Part shown: positions 53,760 to 64,000 of the stretch, piece after piece | How the letters are laid out: each line of letters opens with the position of its first letter | How positions within the stretch are numbered: the first letter of the stretch is position 1 | Assembly: GCA_030220185.1 (NCBI GenBank) | Contig: JASPKZ010004954.1 | Coordinates: forward strand, 186,001 to 250,000 | Reading direction: 5' to 3' | From: Diploptera punctata | Taxonomy: Eukaryota > Arthropoda > Insecta > Blattodea > Blaberidae | Length of the DNA stretch: 64,000 bases | Program-made: the position numbers and the translations under genes | Notes under the pieces: model-generated | Databases searched by the model: none | What the model saw: only the letters and a program-made list of their open reading frames with translations | Told to the model about the DNA's origin: nothing

Positions 53760-54047
53760 TGTCTAAATGGTACAAAGAATTAGGTGATCCTGTTAAAATT
53801 CACAATGGGTTATATCAAGGAGATGAACCATCTCCTCTACTATTAAATTTTGTACTAGAGCATGCCATCTAATCTTTAGAGTATGAAGAAGGCCTACAAC
53901 TCAATGGTATCAATAAGCTGTTAGTTTTTACTGATGCTATAGTATTATTAGGCGACAGCAAGAAGATACTAAGGGCCAACAAGCACACTCAATTGAGAAA
54001 CAATAAGAAATTGAGATTAAAGATGAAACTCAGTACAAGTAGATATA
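53760..54047 (+). pseudogene. LINE-B copy B12, RT part
   Basis: DPVKIHNGLYQGDEPSPLLL (RT motif with GLKQGD changed to GLYQGD), EYEEGLQLNGINKLLVFTDA (catalytic YADD changed to FTDA) and ILLGDSKKILRANKHTQ in one frame. It stops at the TA where the MITE inserted. Confidence 0.88.
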
Positions 54048-54596
54048 CATGGTGTATCGAAATTAATAGCGCAAACTGAAACGGTTAAAAGTATGCGATA
54101 ATAGAAGCAAAACAATTCTAATGAACATGGGTTCGCAAACGAGCCATGCACGAGATAATTGTAAATGTGTGGTTACAAGCCGCCACTGACTTCATTAAGA
54201 AACATCGTCTTAATTAGTACAAATTAATTTGAAAAGTAGACTTTTCGTTTAATTGTCATTCTATGTTGTCTCAAAATTCACACATAGCTTAACCTATCAA
54301 GGAATACAATTATTAATGTATATGTTATACGGTAATACTGTACACTCGTACCTGTTAAAGGAGGTGTTCAAAGTGTCGTCCTTGCATCTGGTTGCAATAT
54401 TAGACTCATCTCTGCAGTGACTTTCGATATGATGTTTACAACGCATGACATCAGTGGCGGCTCATAACCACATATTCATAATGATAAATCTCGCACACGG
54501 TTTGTTTGCGGACCCATGTGAACTGGAATTTTTTTGCTTCTTTTGCCGTATAATTTCAACCGTTTTAGTTTGCGCTATTCAATTTGATACACCCTG
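54048..54596. mobile_element. 549-bp mariner-type MITE with about 165-bp TIRs
   Basis: TA duplicated at 54046-54047 and 54597-54598. Termini catggtgtatcgaaattaat and, complemented, cagggtgtatcaaattgaat; the inverted repeats extend to the agccgccactga region on both sides. No transposase. LINE-B sequence across the site is continuous in B2 at about 14985. Confidence 0.93.
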
Positions 54597-55292
54597 TATA
54601 GTTACACACAGAAATACATTATATAATGAAAATAGACAGTTATAGATAAATGAGAGAAATTTTGAAGAGATGGCTGCATTCAAATACGTAGGAACACTAA
54701 TATTACAAACAGGAATGAGGTGCACAAGGAAATTAAACATAGGCTCAATTCTGGAAATGCATGCTATTATGCATTACAGGGACTCCTGTCATCCAACTTC
54801 TTCCAAAAAACATTAAACTGAAAATGTGTACAACTACTATTCTCCCAATTTTAAGGGTCGAAAACTTGGATTCTTACTTTAAGGCAGGAGAAAATATTAC
54901 AAATATTTGAGAATAAATTTGTTAGGAAAAGAAATTTGAATAAAGAGGGATGAATGGACAGGAGAATTGCGAACACTGCATAACAGTGAGATAGCAAAAT
55001 GATCTGTATGGAAAACCAGATATAATAAGAACAGTTAAGTCTGGTAGATTGAGATGGGCAGGTACATATGTCATGAATGGAGAACGAAAATGGGGTATGG
55101 AAACTCTTTGTCGAAAAACCAGAGAGAAAGCATCCAGTAGGTACGTCAAGAATTAGGTGGGAGGATAACATTAACTATGAATTGAAAGAAGTAAATTATA
55201 CAAGGGATTATTGGAAAACATTAACTCAGATAGGGATGTATGTATGTCTGTGCAGCCATGAACCTATGGGTTCGATAGTGCCAATGAGTTAG
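54597..55292 (+). pseudogene. LINE-B copy B12, 3' part
   Basis: Resumes with cacacagaaatacattatat, then the FEEMAAFKYVGT-like thumb, ctcaattctggaaatgcatg, and the C-terminus ending PVGTSRIRWEDNINYELKEV, with catgaacctatgggttcgat and a degenerate tail. Confidence 0.87.
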
Positions 55293-55374
55293 TTATGCAC
55301 AAAATATAACATCCAAAAATATTCTTTAACCACTAGAATAAATTAAAATATCACTCAAATCTACTCATAAATCT

Positions 55375-55516
55375 ATTTAATTTTCAGATGCACAAGGTAT
55401 CTAAAAAGAATTACAATATAAATTTATAATTACATTTCTTTTTATTTATTCAACTAAGAATAAAAATAGATTTAATTTATTTTGGCATAGCAGTGCACAC
55501 CGGGTGTTAGCTAGTT
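55375..55516 (+). mobile_element. Helitron 3' end fragment
   Basis: Matches the last 140 bases of the 41-43 kb Helitron and ends gtgcacaccgggtgttagCTAG|T. The 5' part is missing. Confidence 0.75.
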
Positions 55517-55890
55517 AACAAATAAAAATAATATCCTCGTTTTAATAATGAATTTAATATTAAAATTTAATTTTAAATTCTTTATACCTCACCTCTTATC
55601 CAGTCTGCTGATTAAGCCGGTTACAAGAAGGTATAAAGAATTTTTATTTAAATCTTAAATTAAACCTCATAGTGATTTTTCCTATAATAGTTCAATGAAT
55701 TTAGTATTTAAGATTAGTAGAATAAGGAAAGAATAGCATTGCATTCAATAGATGAATTACTGTACTATATTTTATTTTAGTATAAATTATAAATTTTAAT
55801 GTTTTACTTATTCATGTACTCATTGTGTTGATTTATTTATAATCATTTGTAAAATTTTATTCAAATGAATTTCATTGTATTTCATTTCAG
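55517..55890 (+). other. Probable 5' UTR intron end of the PGAP6-like gene
   Basis: AT-rich, ends in a pyrimidine-rich tract ttgtatttcatttcag (AG at 55889-55890), a good 3' splice acceptor 12 bases before the ATG. A 15-bp inverted repeat (aaattctttatacct at about 55575, complement at about 55629) lies in it. The upstream exon and promoter are not recognisable. Confidence 0.6.
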
Positions 55891-55902
55891 TGCGGTGAAA
55901 AA

Positions 55903-58236
55903 ATGGCTACCCAGTTATTGCTATTCTTCTTGGGAGCTATAACTGTCTCCAATGCTGAGGTCACAAAAATATGGAAGCTCTCTTCACGTGAACTGATAGA
56001 CTATCGTGCATATCGTGATGTCACTGTACTTCACTTCAGAATACCTGAACAGACACTCACAGCTCACTTCAACTTCACAGTTTCTGAAAAACTCACCTCA
56101 ACACAGCTCTTCACAGGTTGCAAGCCCAGGAAAGTGAGCCTTTATCTAAAATATGGAAGTTTACCTGTCATCAATCCTGATGGGGCTAAGTTTCCAGATA
56201 ATTTTTCAGTCTCCTATCGAGTTCCAGTTTACAGAGCTGAATTCCAAAGTGATGAAGTGCCTATACTTCTTAATGTATCTAGTCCATTTCCAGGAGATTG
56301 GTTTGCAGCAGCATTCCTCAGTTATACAGACCCAAACAATGATCAAATCTTGCAACAGGGTCTTACACCAAGTTGTGCTGCAATGATGGATTCAAGTATG
56401 AGTGTTGATATCACAGAAGACATTACTGTAATTATTCCAGGAGAAGATACAGTTAGCCATCTAGATCCAGGGATAGAGTCTAAAACGTTTAAATTCTATG
56501 TTCCATCTGGAACTTGGAAAGTGAGAATCAATGTCACGTCTGAAAAATGTGAAAATGTTCCTTGTATTTTTATGTCCTTTTCTCCTAGAGCAGTTCCAGA
56601 ACCTGGACTGAATAATGGTAATTGTGATTCTGATGATGGTTGTGAGAGTGAATTCATACCAGCAGTGGAAAACTGGTATTACGTAACAGTTGGTCCTCAA
56701 GAAGCGTCTTCCGAAGTACTTGACTTTAACCTCAAAGTTTCATTCCTTCCTTACAATTCTACAGACAAATGGCAATTGTTAAATACAACACTTTCTAATT
56801 TAGTGAATGATAGGTTTGATTATGATGTGGCTGCCGTTCTTGATGATTTCCAAAATTTCTGGACATTGGTACCACTTGTGAGACAGTCATTCTCTGCATT
56901 TTTTACATTTAATTTTCTTAGTGAACAAGCTGATTTTAACAAAGGCTTTTTTTCCATAAATGTTTCTATGAACGAACTAGCTGTCATGCAATTTGAAGTC
57001 AATTATGTTAGTGACATTGGTGGGACATTAACTTTTGAAATGAAGTTAGAAGATGATGATAATTTAAAAAATGTTACAGGAAACTTGTATAATGTTACTG
57101 TCGTAGCTTGTCTGAGCTATCAAGCAAGGGCAGTGCCTTTTTTCTCCCCAGACACATGTTTAAATTTCACTGGAGACTTCTCAGAAGCTAGACTTCAGGT
57201 TAATACATCAAATGATAACAGTCGTATAGGAAGTATTCATGTGCCTTTTCCAGAACCAGGGTATTGGTTTATAACATTAAAACCTTTCTGCTACACAAAT
57301 GATAGTTACCCAATGGAATGCACAACAGATCTTGGTATACTGAATGTTTCACTCATTATCGAGTCAAATATGTGCACTGCTGACAACTGTGGGAGATTTG
57401 GAGATTGTTATAATTACATGAGTGGGGGATTTATCTTTTCCACATGTGTGTGTAGACATGGATATATTGGATGGGGATGTACTGATGATAGTAGGGTAAC
57501 ATCCCTAGTAGAACTATTAGTTGCAGCTTTACTTTTAACACTCAGTAACATGTTCTTCATACCAGCAGTTGTGATGGCTATACGAAGAAAATACTACACA
57601 GAAGCATTAGTATATGCTTGTACAATGTTCTTTTCTACATTTTACCATGCTTGTGATGCAGGTGAAGACATTTATTCATACTGTTTAATGAGACTGAATG
57701 TCCTGCAATTCTGTGATTTTTATTCTGCAATCTTATCATTATGGGTTACACTCATTGCCATGTCTGATGTTGGCACAACTTTGAAATCAATAGCACACAT
57801 GGCTGGAGCTGTGGGTATAGCATTAGGAACAGAATATAATCGAACCTCGCTCTGGGTACTTGTAGTTCCAGCACTTGTGGGCATTGCAATCATGACCCAG
57901 TCATGGATCTGGCGTTGTAAATCCTTAAGATCTTGCTATCCAAGTGTAAAATACTGGAAATTCTACTTTCCTCCTGGAGTATTACTAGTCACAGTAGGCC
58001 TAGTTTGTTACTCATTCCTCCAAACTAAACAAAATTATAAATTTGTTCATAGTGCCTGGCATATTATCATGGCTTTGGCCATTATATTCTTGCTTCCTGC
58101 AAGAAAACAAGATAGTACTCCTGTGATAAACACTGAAGACTTCATTGCCTTGCCTACTGTAACATGTGTTCCTTGCACTCGATCCTCTTGGAAAGAAAAT
58201 AAGTTCTTGAAATTAATTCGATTTTGGGAACGATAA
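55903..58236 (+). CDS. TMEM8/PGAP6-family membrane protein (putative GPI-specific phospholipase A2)
   Basis: An intact 777-codon frame; strong start context (aaaaATGG). Residues 1-18 are a signal peptide. About 19-485 form the Asn-glycosylation-rich extracellular region. 491-526 are an EGF-like module (CTADNCGRFGDC ... CVCRHGYIGWGC). From about 531 there are seven hydrophobic helices. The CREST signature is complete: S578xxxH582, D585, D605 (FCDFYSA) and H716xxxH720 (VHSAWHIIM). Known family members (human TMEM8A/PGAP6, similar length) are membrane hydrolases; PGAP6 cleaves the sn-2 acyl chain of GPI anchors at the cell surface. The coding region has no introns here, which is unusual for this family. 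The orthologue subtype (TMEM8A or B) is uncertain. Confidence 0.93.
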   Translation: MATQLLLFFLGAITVSNAEVTKIWKLSSRELIDYRAYRDVTVLHFRIPEQTLTAHFNFTVSEKLTSTQLFTGCKPRKVSLYLKYGSLPVINPDGAKFPDNFSVSYRVPVYRAEFQSDEVPILLNVSSPFPGDWFAAAFLSYTDPNNDQILQQGLTPSCAAMMDSSMSVDITEDITVIIPGEDTVSHLDPGIESKTFKFYVPSGTWKVRINVTSEKCENVPCIFMSFSPRAVPEPGLNNGNCDSDDGCESEFIPAVENWYYVTVGPQEASSEVLDFNLKVSFLPYNSTDKWQLLNTTLSNLVNDRFDYDVAAVLDDFQNFWTLVPLVRQSFSAFFTFNFLSEQADFNKGFFSINVSMNELAVMQFEVNYVSDIGGTLTFEMKLEDDDNLKNVTGNLYNVTVVACLSYQARAVPFFSPDTCLNFTGDFSEARLQVNTSNDNSRIGSIHVPFPEPGYWFITLKPFCYTNDSYPMECTTDLGILNVSLIIESNMCTADNCGRFGDCYNYMSGGFIFSTCVCRHGYIGWGCTDDSRVTSLVELLVAALLLTLSNMFFIPAVVMAIRRKYYTEALVYACTMFFSTFYHACDAGEDIYSYCLMRLNVLQFCDFYSAILSLWVTLIAMSDVGTTLKSIAHMAGAVGIALGTEYNRTSLWVLVVPALVGIAIMTQSWIWRCKSLRSCYPSVKYWKFYFPPGVLLVTVGLVCYSFLQTKQNYKFVHSAWHIIMALAIIFLLPARKQDSTPVINTEDFIALPTVTCVPCTRSSWKENKFLKLIRFWER

Positions 58237-58990
58237 CATTGGGAAAAACTGTAGAACAGAATTATCAAACTAATTTTGAATAAGAAATACAGAATTCAAA
58301 ATAATGGTTATTTATCATGAAAAGAGGAATGTGAAATTATATTGTAAAAGAATCACATTGATGTTTATCATTGTGTTAGATCATATAATTGTATTTGTGA
58401 AAAGATTAATGTGAACTGTGTGATGTTTTCATGCTAATAATGTGTTGGAGTTTTAAATGTTTATTCAGATGAGACAAATCCATCATACATAACATTAACA
58501 AAACAATGTGAATCTATATATTCTTTTATATATTTGTTTTGTTCATTGTTTATTTTCCAAAAACTGTTAACTGACTCTAATAATTGTTTCTCAACTTCTA
58601 GTACCAATGATAATTTAATTAAAAATAACAAAAAATTTAATTAACTAAATATTAAACAAGTTCAATGGCTGGTACATGTATAACATTCATTTATAAAAAC
58701 TTCAAACTCTAAGAAAATGGCAAATATACAAAAAATGATATATGAAAATAATTGTAGAAAGAGATTTGTAATAAGTTTACTAAATATTAACTTAAAAAAA
58801 CACTTCACTAATAGCATCAGGGTTATAATGCATTTGTAGTTTTATACAATTTTCTGATAACACATAAAATTGATAATTAATGTAAAATATGCAAATAGTT
58901 ATAATTTTATCGTAGGAAATTTTTAGAATAAAAGTATGGTAATACAGCTAATACCATATGACTAAAATAAAGAGATCTCTTCCAATTAGA
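58237..58990 (+). other. 3' UTR of the PGAP6-like gene
   Basis: AT-rich, with the first canonical AATAAA at 58927-58932 and another at 58966-58971, predicting a 3' UTR of about 700 bases. No poly-A stretch of the kind left by retroposition follows. Confidence 0.55.
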
Positions 58991-58991
58991 A

Positions 58992-59180
58992 GTGATTTTA
59001 ACTATCTTATTAAGAAATACTTAAAAATAATTACAAACTCATAATTGAATAGGATGCAATCAATAAGGATATTGATAAGTTTGAAGATCCACATTATTGT
59101 ATCTTAGCAGGCTTAATATGAGCTATACCTTTCTCAAAAACATTACCAATATATATATATAGAATCTAGTCATTTTTTAT
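58992..59180. other. AT-rich spacer
   Basis: Nothing supported except a short AT run near 59150. Confidence 0.5.
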
Positions 59181-59185
59181 CTTGT

Positions 59186-59412
59186 TACTCAATGAAAGAC
59201 GTGCATGGAAACTTCTTACAGGAAAACCAGAGGGAAAAGTCCAGTTGGTAGACCAAGAATGAGGTGGGAGTTTAAGATTAACTAAGATTTGAGAGAAGTA
59301 GATTATACAGGGAATGATTGGAAAGCATTAGCTCAGAATAGGGATATATAGAGAGCTTATGCCCACGTGGCTATGAACCTATGGGTTCGATAATGCCTGT
59401 GAGTAAGTAATT
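59186..59412 (+). pseudogene. LINE-B copy B13
   Basis: 3'-terminal piece (aatgaaagacgtgcatggaa, ttggtagaccaagaatgagg, ctatgaacctatgggttcga, gtgagtaagtaa tail) with stops. Confidence 0.87.
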
Positions 59413-59414
59413 TT

Positions 59415-60478
59415 CCAAACTTTAAAGGTACTATTATTCATCTTAGTAATTAGATCTGATAGAAAGTTCAAATAATATGCCAAGTACTGTTATCTCTTCC
59501 CTTTTTTATCATCCTCTTCCACTATTCTTTCCCAGAAGTTCATTATGGAACTGCATTGCAATTTTTTCATACATATGTCTATCAAGTTCCAATAGAGTTT
59601 TACTATTTTGATTATTACATAAAATTTATTGATAATTTTTGTCTTCCCTTCATCTTCCTCTCATCAATTCTTCTTTCATTCTATAGGTCTGTAAATTGTA
59701 CAGTTGTTATTTTTTTCATTTCAAGATTTATGCAAGTTAGCATGTCCAGCTTGTCTGATGTACCATCAATATACATAGTCTTCCAACATCTCTTTCATTT
59801 TAGTTTAAATTAATCATCTATTTTTGTATCCTAATTTCAATTATATTTTCCAGATGGTTTTCTAATTGTTTCTGTATTCTTCTCTCTTTCAAAAATTAAA
59901 TCAATATTATATTGCACAATTTACTACCGTTATTTCGAGGGCTCTAATTTAAAACACTTAACTTCCATATATTTTCTTCTCTTCTTCAAAACATAAAAAT
60001 TTTATTTTCTGTATTATATTTTTAAAACTTTATCGTTACTAATTGTACATCACATGTTCATATGTTTTATATCTCAGTTTTCAATCAAAACATATTTTAT
60101 TATTTATTTTTTGTGCGATAGTGCATTCTGTCGTACTTACAGCAAAGGCGACCATGATAGATAGTTCAACTTCCTACATTTCGGGGTTGCCAACCTAATT
60201 AACTACATATTACAAAAACACATGTGGGAAGAAAAACCACAATGTATATACTAAAAAAATCCAAAAGGTAGTGTTAATATACATGTACAAAACAAATCAC
60301 TGCATTTTAAATGAACTGAACTTTATTTCAAACAATATAGAACAATAAATATGTACTTGCTGCTATTTTATCACTGAATTGATGTCGCGACCTCCTGTAC
60401 TTTCAACTAATAAACATTGCCCACACTCTTAATTTTAGTTAGTTGTTTATAATGTACGGAAATATTTCCAACAAATAT
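59415..60478. other. AT-rich spacer, nothing recognised
   Basis: Short pyrimidine-rich ORFs (for example 59556-59813) show no motif. Confidence 0.5.
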
Positions 60479-60480
60479 GG

Positions 60481-60561
60481 CATTAATAAATGAGTTGGAG
60501 AAAATGTTTTAAACTTTGTGAGGTGAGATGTTAAAAATGTTCTCCAACTCATTTATTAATG
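60481..60561. repeat. Perfect 22-bp inverted repeat, 37-base loop
   Basis: cattaataaatgagttggag plus aa at 60481-60502, complement at 60540-60561. A strong hairpin in otherwise plain AT-rich DNA. Confidence 0.9.
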
Positions 60562-60564
60562 TAA

Positions 60565-61740
60565 ATACCTTACAGTGTTTCCTCCCACTGTAATTTTAAT
60601 TAAAAAAGATGTTATTATTTTACTATTACTTATTATTTTGAAAACACCATTGCGCAAAAAAATAATGTTCAATGTTTGTGAAGTATTTTGCAGAATCTTG
60701 GAAATTTTCCTCGCTTCTGTAAAAGCCACTTCCCCACCTCGCATCGTAATATACTATTATATCTTATTATTTTAACAAGAAATTCACTACATTGTTTTCC
60801 TAGGAAATCTCATCTTTATCTTAATCTTATAAGTTCATTTCTTCTATATAATATTTAAAATGTGATACATAAAAATATACTGAATGGTAATAAAATTTAG
60901 TTTGTTATTTATTCTTTCTATAGTATCCCTCATAAAATTTTATATGTAATATGTACATACATTTCTTATTGACAGTGTGTTCATATTGTTGTTTCATGGG
61001 TTATAAAAGTTTTAAATTATGTAGAATTACATGGTGTATTTTTTTGTCTAAGCTTGCGGGGGAGGATTGGTCAGACTTAAAAAATTATGAATTTTGTGAA
61101 AACATGAATAAATTGTTTAATGTTAATTGTTTTCATAATATATTATTGTTATTAATATAATATTGTCTCTATCATTATTTTAATTCTTGTGTTAAATGAT
61201 TCAGAAATATACCTATATTAAATAAGTGTCAATCTCAAATATTACAAAAAAAAATGAACAAATAACATATTTAAAAAAAATAAATAGGCCTACGTGACAG
61301 TTCCACTCTACTTATTAATTTAGTTTATTTCTTCTATATAATTAATTTTTAATAACAGAAAACATATTCATTTTTTTGTAACTTTTCCACTTGAGAAAGA
61401 GACCAAGTGCACATCAATGTTTTACATTCCAAATATTTTTGTGTAAAATGTAAATGTAATTGGTTAAATTAATAAAGCTCCAATTAATTATTCCCCTAAC
61501 CTTCTCCCCTCATGCTATGTTTATGTCATATCTCTTTTCAGAATTCTGTTTTTTGCTCATATTACATAATTGCAGTTTAAATTATTTTATTCATTTCTAC
61601 CAATGACTTATAATTGTTAAAAATTTATTTAAAGCTGAAAAATGCCTAATACCGAGACAAATTCAATGATGTTATGCATCAACTGGCTAAGCGTCGTTGT
61701 AAAAAAATGAAGTAAGTGTATGCACACTTTTAGTCCCAAA
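60565..61740. other. AT-rich spacer, nothing recognised
   Basis: No supported feature on either strand. Confidence 0.5.
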
Positions 61741-61744
61741 TCTT

Positions 61745-61850
61745 TAAATATAGCCTTATTATTTTAAAAAATGTAAACGCCATTAGTCTTATCAGAGATT
61801 CTATGCTTTGCAACAAATGGCTATGACACAGATCTTCATAAATGCTCAAT
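61745..61850 (-). repeat. Unclassified repeat U2, copy 2
   Basis: The complement matches 38436-38545 (tttgttgcaaagcatagaat, tctctgataagactaatggc). Confidence 0.65.
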
Positions 61851-61894
61851 ACTAATAAACTTCATATCAAATTCCATTGAGGTGAATAGTCAAT

Positions 61895-63103
61895 AGTTAA
61901 AATTAAAATGTACCTGTTGGCAGGTGCCGTCGTCCTCAACTTTGTTAAAATTTGTTGTTGTTTTCAAATGCTGGGCCTTAGCAATGAAGCCATTAGCATT
62001 CTTACTCTCCAATATTTCTCTATGGTGGATCCAACAGGTAATACTTCATAGGTTTGTAGATGTTCTTCGTTCATTTCTTCATCTCTGTTGCATAGAGGAC
62101 AATTTGGATTCGTGTAGATTCCTATTTTATATAAATGTTTCGCCAAATAGTCATGTTCTGTAAGCTACTGTAGTTTACATAGAATTTCTGGAATAATATC
62201 TGGCTTCTTTAGTAAAATATTCCATTTTTTTGTCTTTCACTTCATTACATAGGTTTTGTTTGATTTTATATTTGTTTTTAATTATTCTTTTTATGGATGT
62301 GAAAGGTAAGCTGTTAGTAGTATTCTGAATTAAATTGGAGCCTTTTTTGGCAAGAAAATCAGCAGTGTCATTTCCAGCATTCCACAATGTGCAGGTATCC
62401 ATTGCAATTGAATTCTTTTCTGTAGTTTTTGGAGTTGTTGAATAATTTTGCAGCATTCTTTAATTTGTATTGACTTCATTTTGTGTCAATTTATTGCATA
62501 TATTGCTGCCTTAGAATCAGAGAGTATGACAGCATTTTGAAATTTATTTATTCTGTATAGTAATTGTTGGAGTGAAATGGAGCTGTTACTTCCGCATCAA
62601 AATTTGTTGTTTGTATCCTGCTGGTATAAAATGAAAATAATGCACATGTAATTCCTGATCCTGAGTTGTTATCAATAGTAGATCCATCTGTATAGACATG
62701 TAACCATTTTTCTGGTGGATATCTCTTATCCATAGCTTCTAATGCTACAGCTTTTAGTATAGGCATGGGAGTTTCAGATTTTGTAACTGGTTCTTCTAGA
62801 TTTAGCTGAATGTTAATTGATTCAAAAGTAAGAGGATTTTCTCTGATCAAAATATTTTCTTTAGATTTAGGAAGATTCAAATCTATATTTATTTCCATTA
62901 CTTTGAACAAGAAACTTGTTTGTGTTTTCAACTTTGTTGTGTAACTGTCTTTTTCCCGATTTTGATGTTGTTAACCATAACTTTTTTTGTGTTGTGTTAT
63001 TGCCTGTTCCTCTAAAGTTAGACATTTTAAAATTTTATATACATCATTTTTAACAAAGTTGATGATGACGGCACCTGCCAACAGGTACATTTTAATTTTA
63101 ACT
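61895..63103 (-). mobile_element. RNase H-bearing relic between 56-bp inverted repeats
   Basis: 61895-61950 and 63048-63103 are inverted copies differing at 2 of 56 positions; each holds the palindrome acctgttggcaggt and the motif tcaactttgtt. Between them is a decayed retroelement C-terminus with RNase H. The repeats' terminal motif also occurs at the Penelope-like remnants. Confidence 0.75.
61964..62960 (-). pseudogene. Retroelement RNase H domain and C-terminal zinc-finger-like tail
   Basis: Minus frames in order: 62931-62548 with ILKAVALEAMDKRYPPEKWL and HVYTDGSTIDNNSGSGITCA (first RNase H Asp in YTDGS); 62456-62175 with DTCTLWNAGNDTADFLAKKG SNL-type block (AGNDxADxLAK, last RNase H Asp region); 62146-61964 with AKHLYKIGIYTNPNCPLCNR and DEEMNEEHLQTYEV, a CPLC...H tail. 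This order is usual for I/Jockey-type LINE C-termini with RNase H. No RT is present and frames are broken. Confidence 0.85.
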
Positions 63104-63294
63104 TTTATCTTATTCATAAATGCTAATCTAAATTTTGCATCATGCAGTTCAATGTCAAATGTTCCTGTTCTTAGGTTGTTGATGCATAAGTACCAAACAA
63201 ATAACTTGCAATATCCAGTATTGTTTGTTTGGTGCTACAATAATCAGAGAAGATTGACTTTAACTTTATATGTGTTTTTCTCAAAAGTTAGATA

Positions 63295-63440
63295 AGAAAG
63301 AATAGAAGACAACCGACTTGCAAAAAGAGCTAAAGAAGATAGACCAATGGATGGGAGAAGAACAAGAGGAAGACCAGCCAAGAGATGGATAGTCAGTGAA
63401 TGCACATCCAATATGTCTTCCTCAGAGGAGTGACTTTGGA
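63295..63440 (+). pseudogene. LINE C-terminal fragment (RTE-like)
   Basis: Frame with DNRLAKRAKEDRPMDGRRTR then GRPAKRWIVSECTS, followed by a (GAA)n-type tail at about 63470-63484. Confidence 0.7.
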
Positions 63441-63489
63441 AATAAACATGATGAAAATCCTACAAATCAGGAAGAAGAAGAAGAAATTA

Positions 63490-64000
63490 ACATGGACTTT
63501 TTGATAATTTACTTGTTAACGCCTCGTTGAAACTCTATTTCTTGTTATCATAACAAAATTGTTTTAATCTACCAGTAATTATAAACTATATTTCATGTTT
63601 TAAAAAATATTATTTTTACTTTTAACTAGTATCTGAAGACTTTCAACAGCTCCTATTATATGTGACTCCATTTTAATTATTTTTAATTATTATATTTCCG
63701 ATATAATCCTTGCTATATTAGCATACTTATAACCTTTGCATTATGAGACTTTCTTGAAAACCATTTTATGCTCTGATAAAACTGATAAAATTAGGTTGAG
63801 TTACCATATTGAATTTGTATATCGTAATCTGGAGAAGAGATAAAATCTGAGAAAATATAAGTTGTTAAAACTCTACTGAGGGATAGTAAATGGAAAGGTT
63901 TAAAGAGCTCATCTCATTGTGCATGTTCATTAATTAAATTATTTACATGGAAAATAGCATATTTCCAAATTGTCCATTTCCCACCGCACAAAGGTATTCT
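63490..64000. other. AT-rich spacer
   Basis: No supported feature up to the window end. Confidence 0.5.

Noticed and set aside
56461..58268. Minus-strand ORFs within the PGAP6-like gene
   Set aside because: Shadows of the long plus-strand coding region with no motifs of their own.
1..64000. A previously undescribed defence, biosynthetic or regulatory gene system
   Set aside because: Apart from one PGAP6-like gene, every coding signal resolves to retrotransposon or transposon remnants; nothing suggests co-ordinated host genes.

Overview
The window looks like nuclear DNA of an insect. It is very AT-rich and intron-poor, and it is packed with tRNA-derived SINEs, decayed non-LTR retrotransposons, Helitrons, mariner-type and TTAA-type DNA transposons and Penelope-like remnants. 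The repeat mix suggests a large repeat-rich genome such as a cockroach or termite (Blattodea); that is an inference from style, not proof. I see no bacterial operon, CRISPR array, rRNA gene, viral gene or anything resembling a defence system.

Only one gene looks like an intact host gene: a 777-codon reading frame at 55903-58236 (+), a TMEM8/PGAP6-family membrane protein. It has a signal peptide, an EGF-like module and a seven-helix CREST hydrolase domain with its Ser, His and Asp residues in place. A good 3' splice acceptor lies just upstream of its ATG.

Layout. 0-2.1 kb: SINE fragment and three small inverted-repeat elements. 2.3-3.4 kb: decayed LINE. 4.0-9.9 kb: an almost complete CR1/L2-like LINE (minus strand, ORF1 plus endonuclease, RT and C-terminal parts) split by a 1.58-kb TTAA element. 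11.6-21.1 kb: Helitron ends, mariner pseudogene, a Penelope-like GIY-YIG remnant and several RTE-like copies, two of them hosting further insertions. 21-26.4 kb: SINEs, a hairpin element and a mariner-like relic. 26.8-28.7 kb: eight tandem SINE copies arranged as a higher-order repeat. 29-37 kb: SINEs, RTE-like fragments and microsatellites. 38.4-45.2 kb: a second CR1/L2-like LINE, then an RTE copy containing a Helitron that itself contains a third CR1/L2-like LINE, then foldback elements. 45-55.3 kb: SINEs with clean target duplications, a tRNA-Tyr-like relic, a second Helitron, and an RTE copy broken by a 549-bp mariner-type MITE. 55.5-59 kb: the host gene. 59-64 kb: AT-rich spacer, then an RNase H relic between 56-bp inverted repeats.

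The main scientific value is the insertion stratigraphy. Many insertions can be dated relative to each other because target duplications or an uninterrupted paralogue in the same window reveal the empty site. I found no evidence for a new biochemical system. The most unusual items are the SINE higher-order array, SINEs sharing a head and body but carrying different 3' modules, recurrent hammerhead-like cores tied to Penelope-like remnants, and the single-exon PGAP6 homologue.
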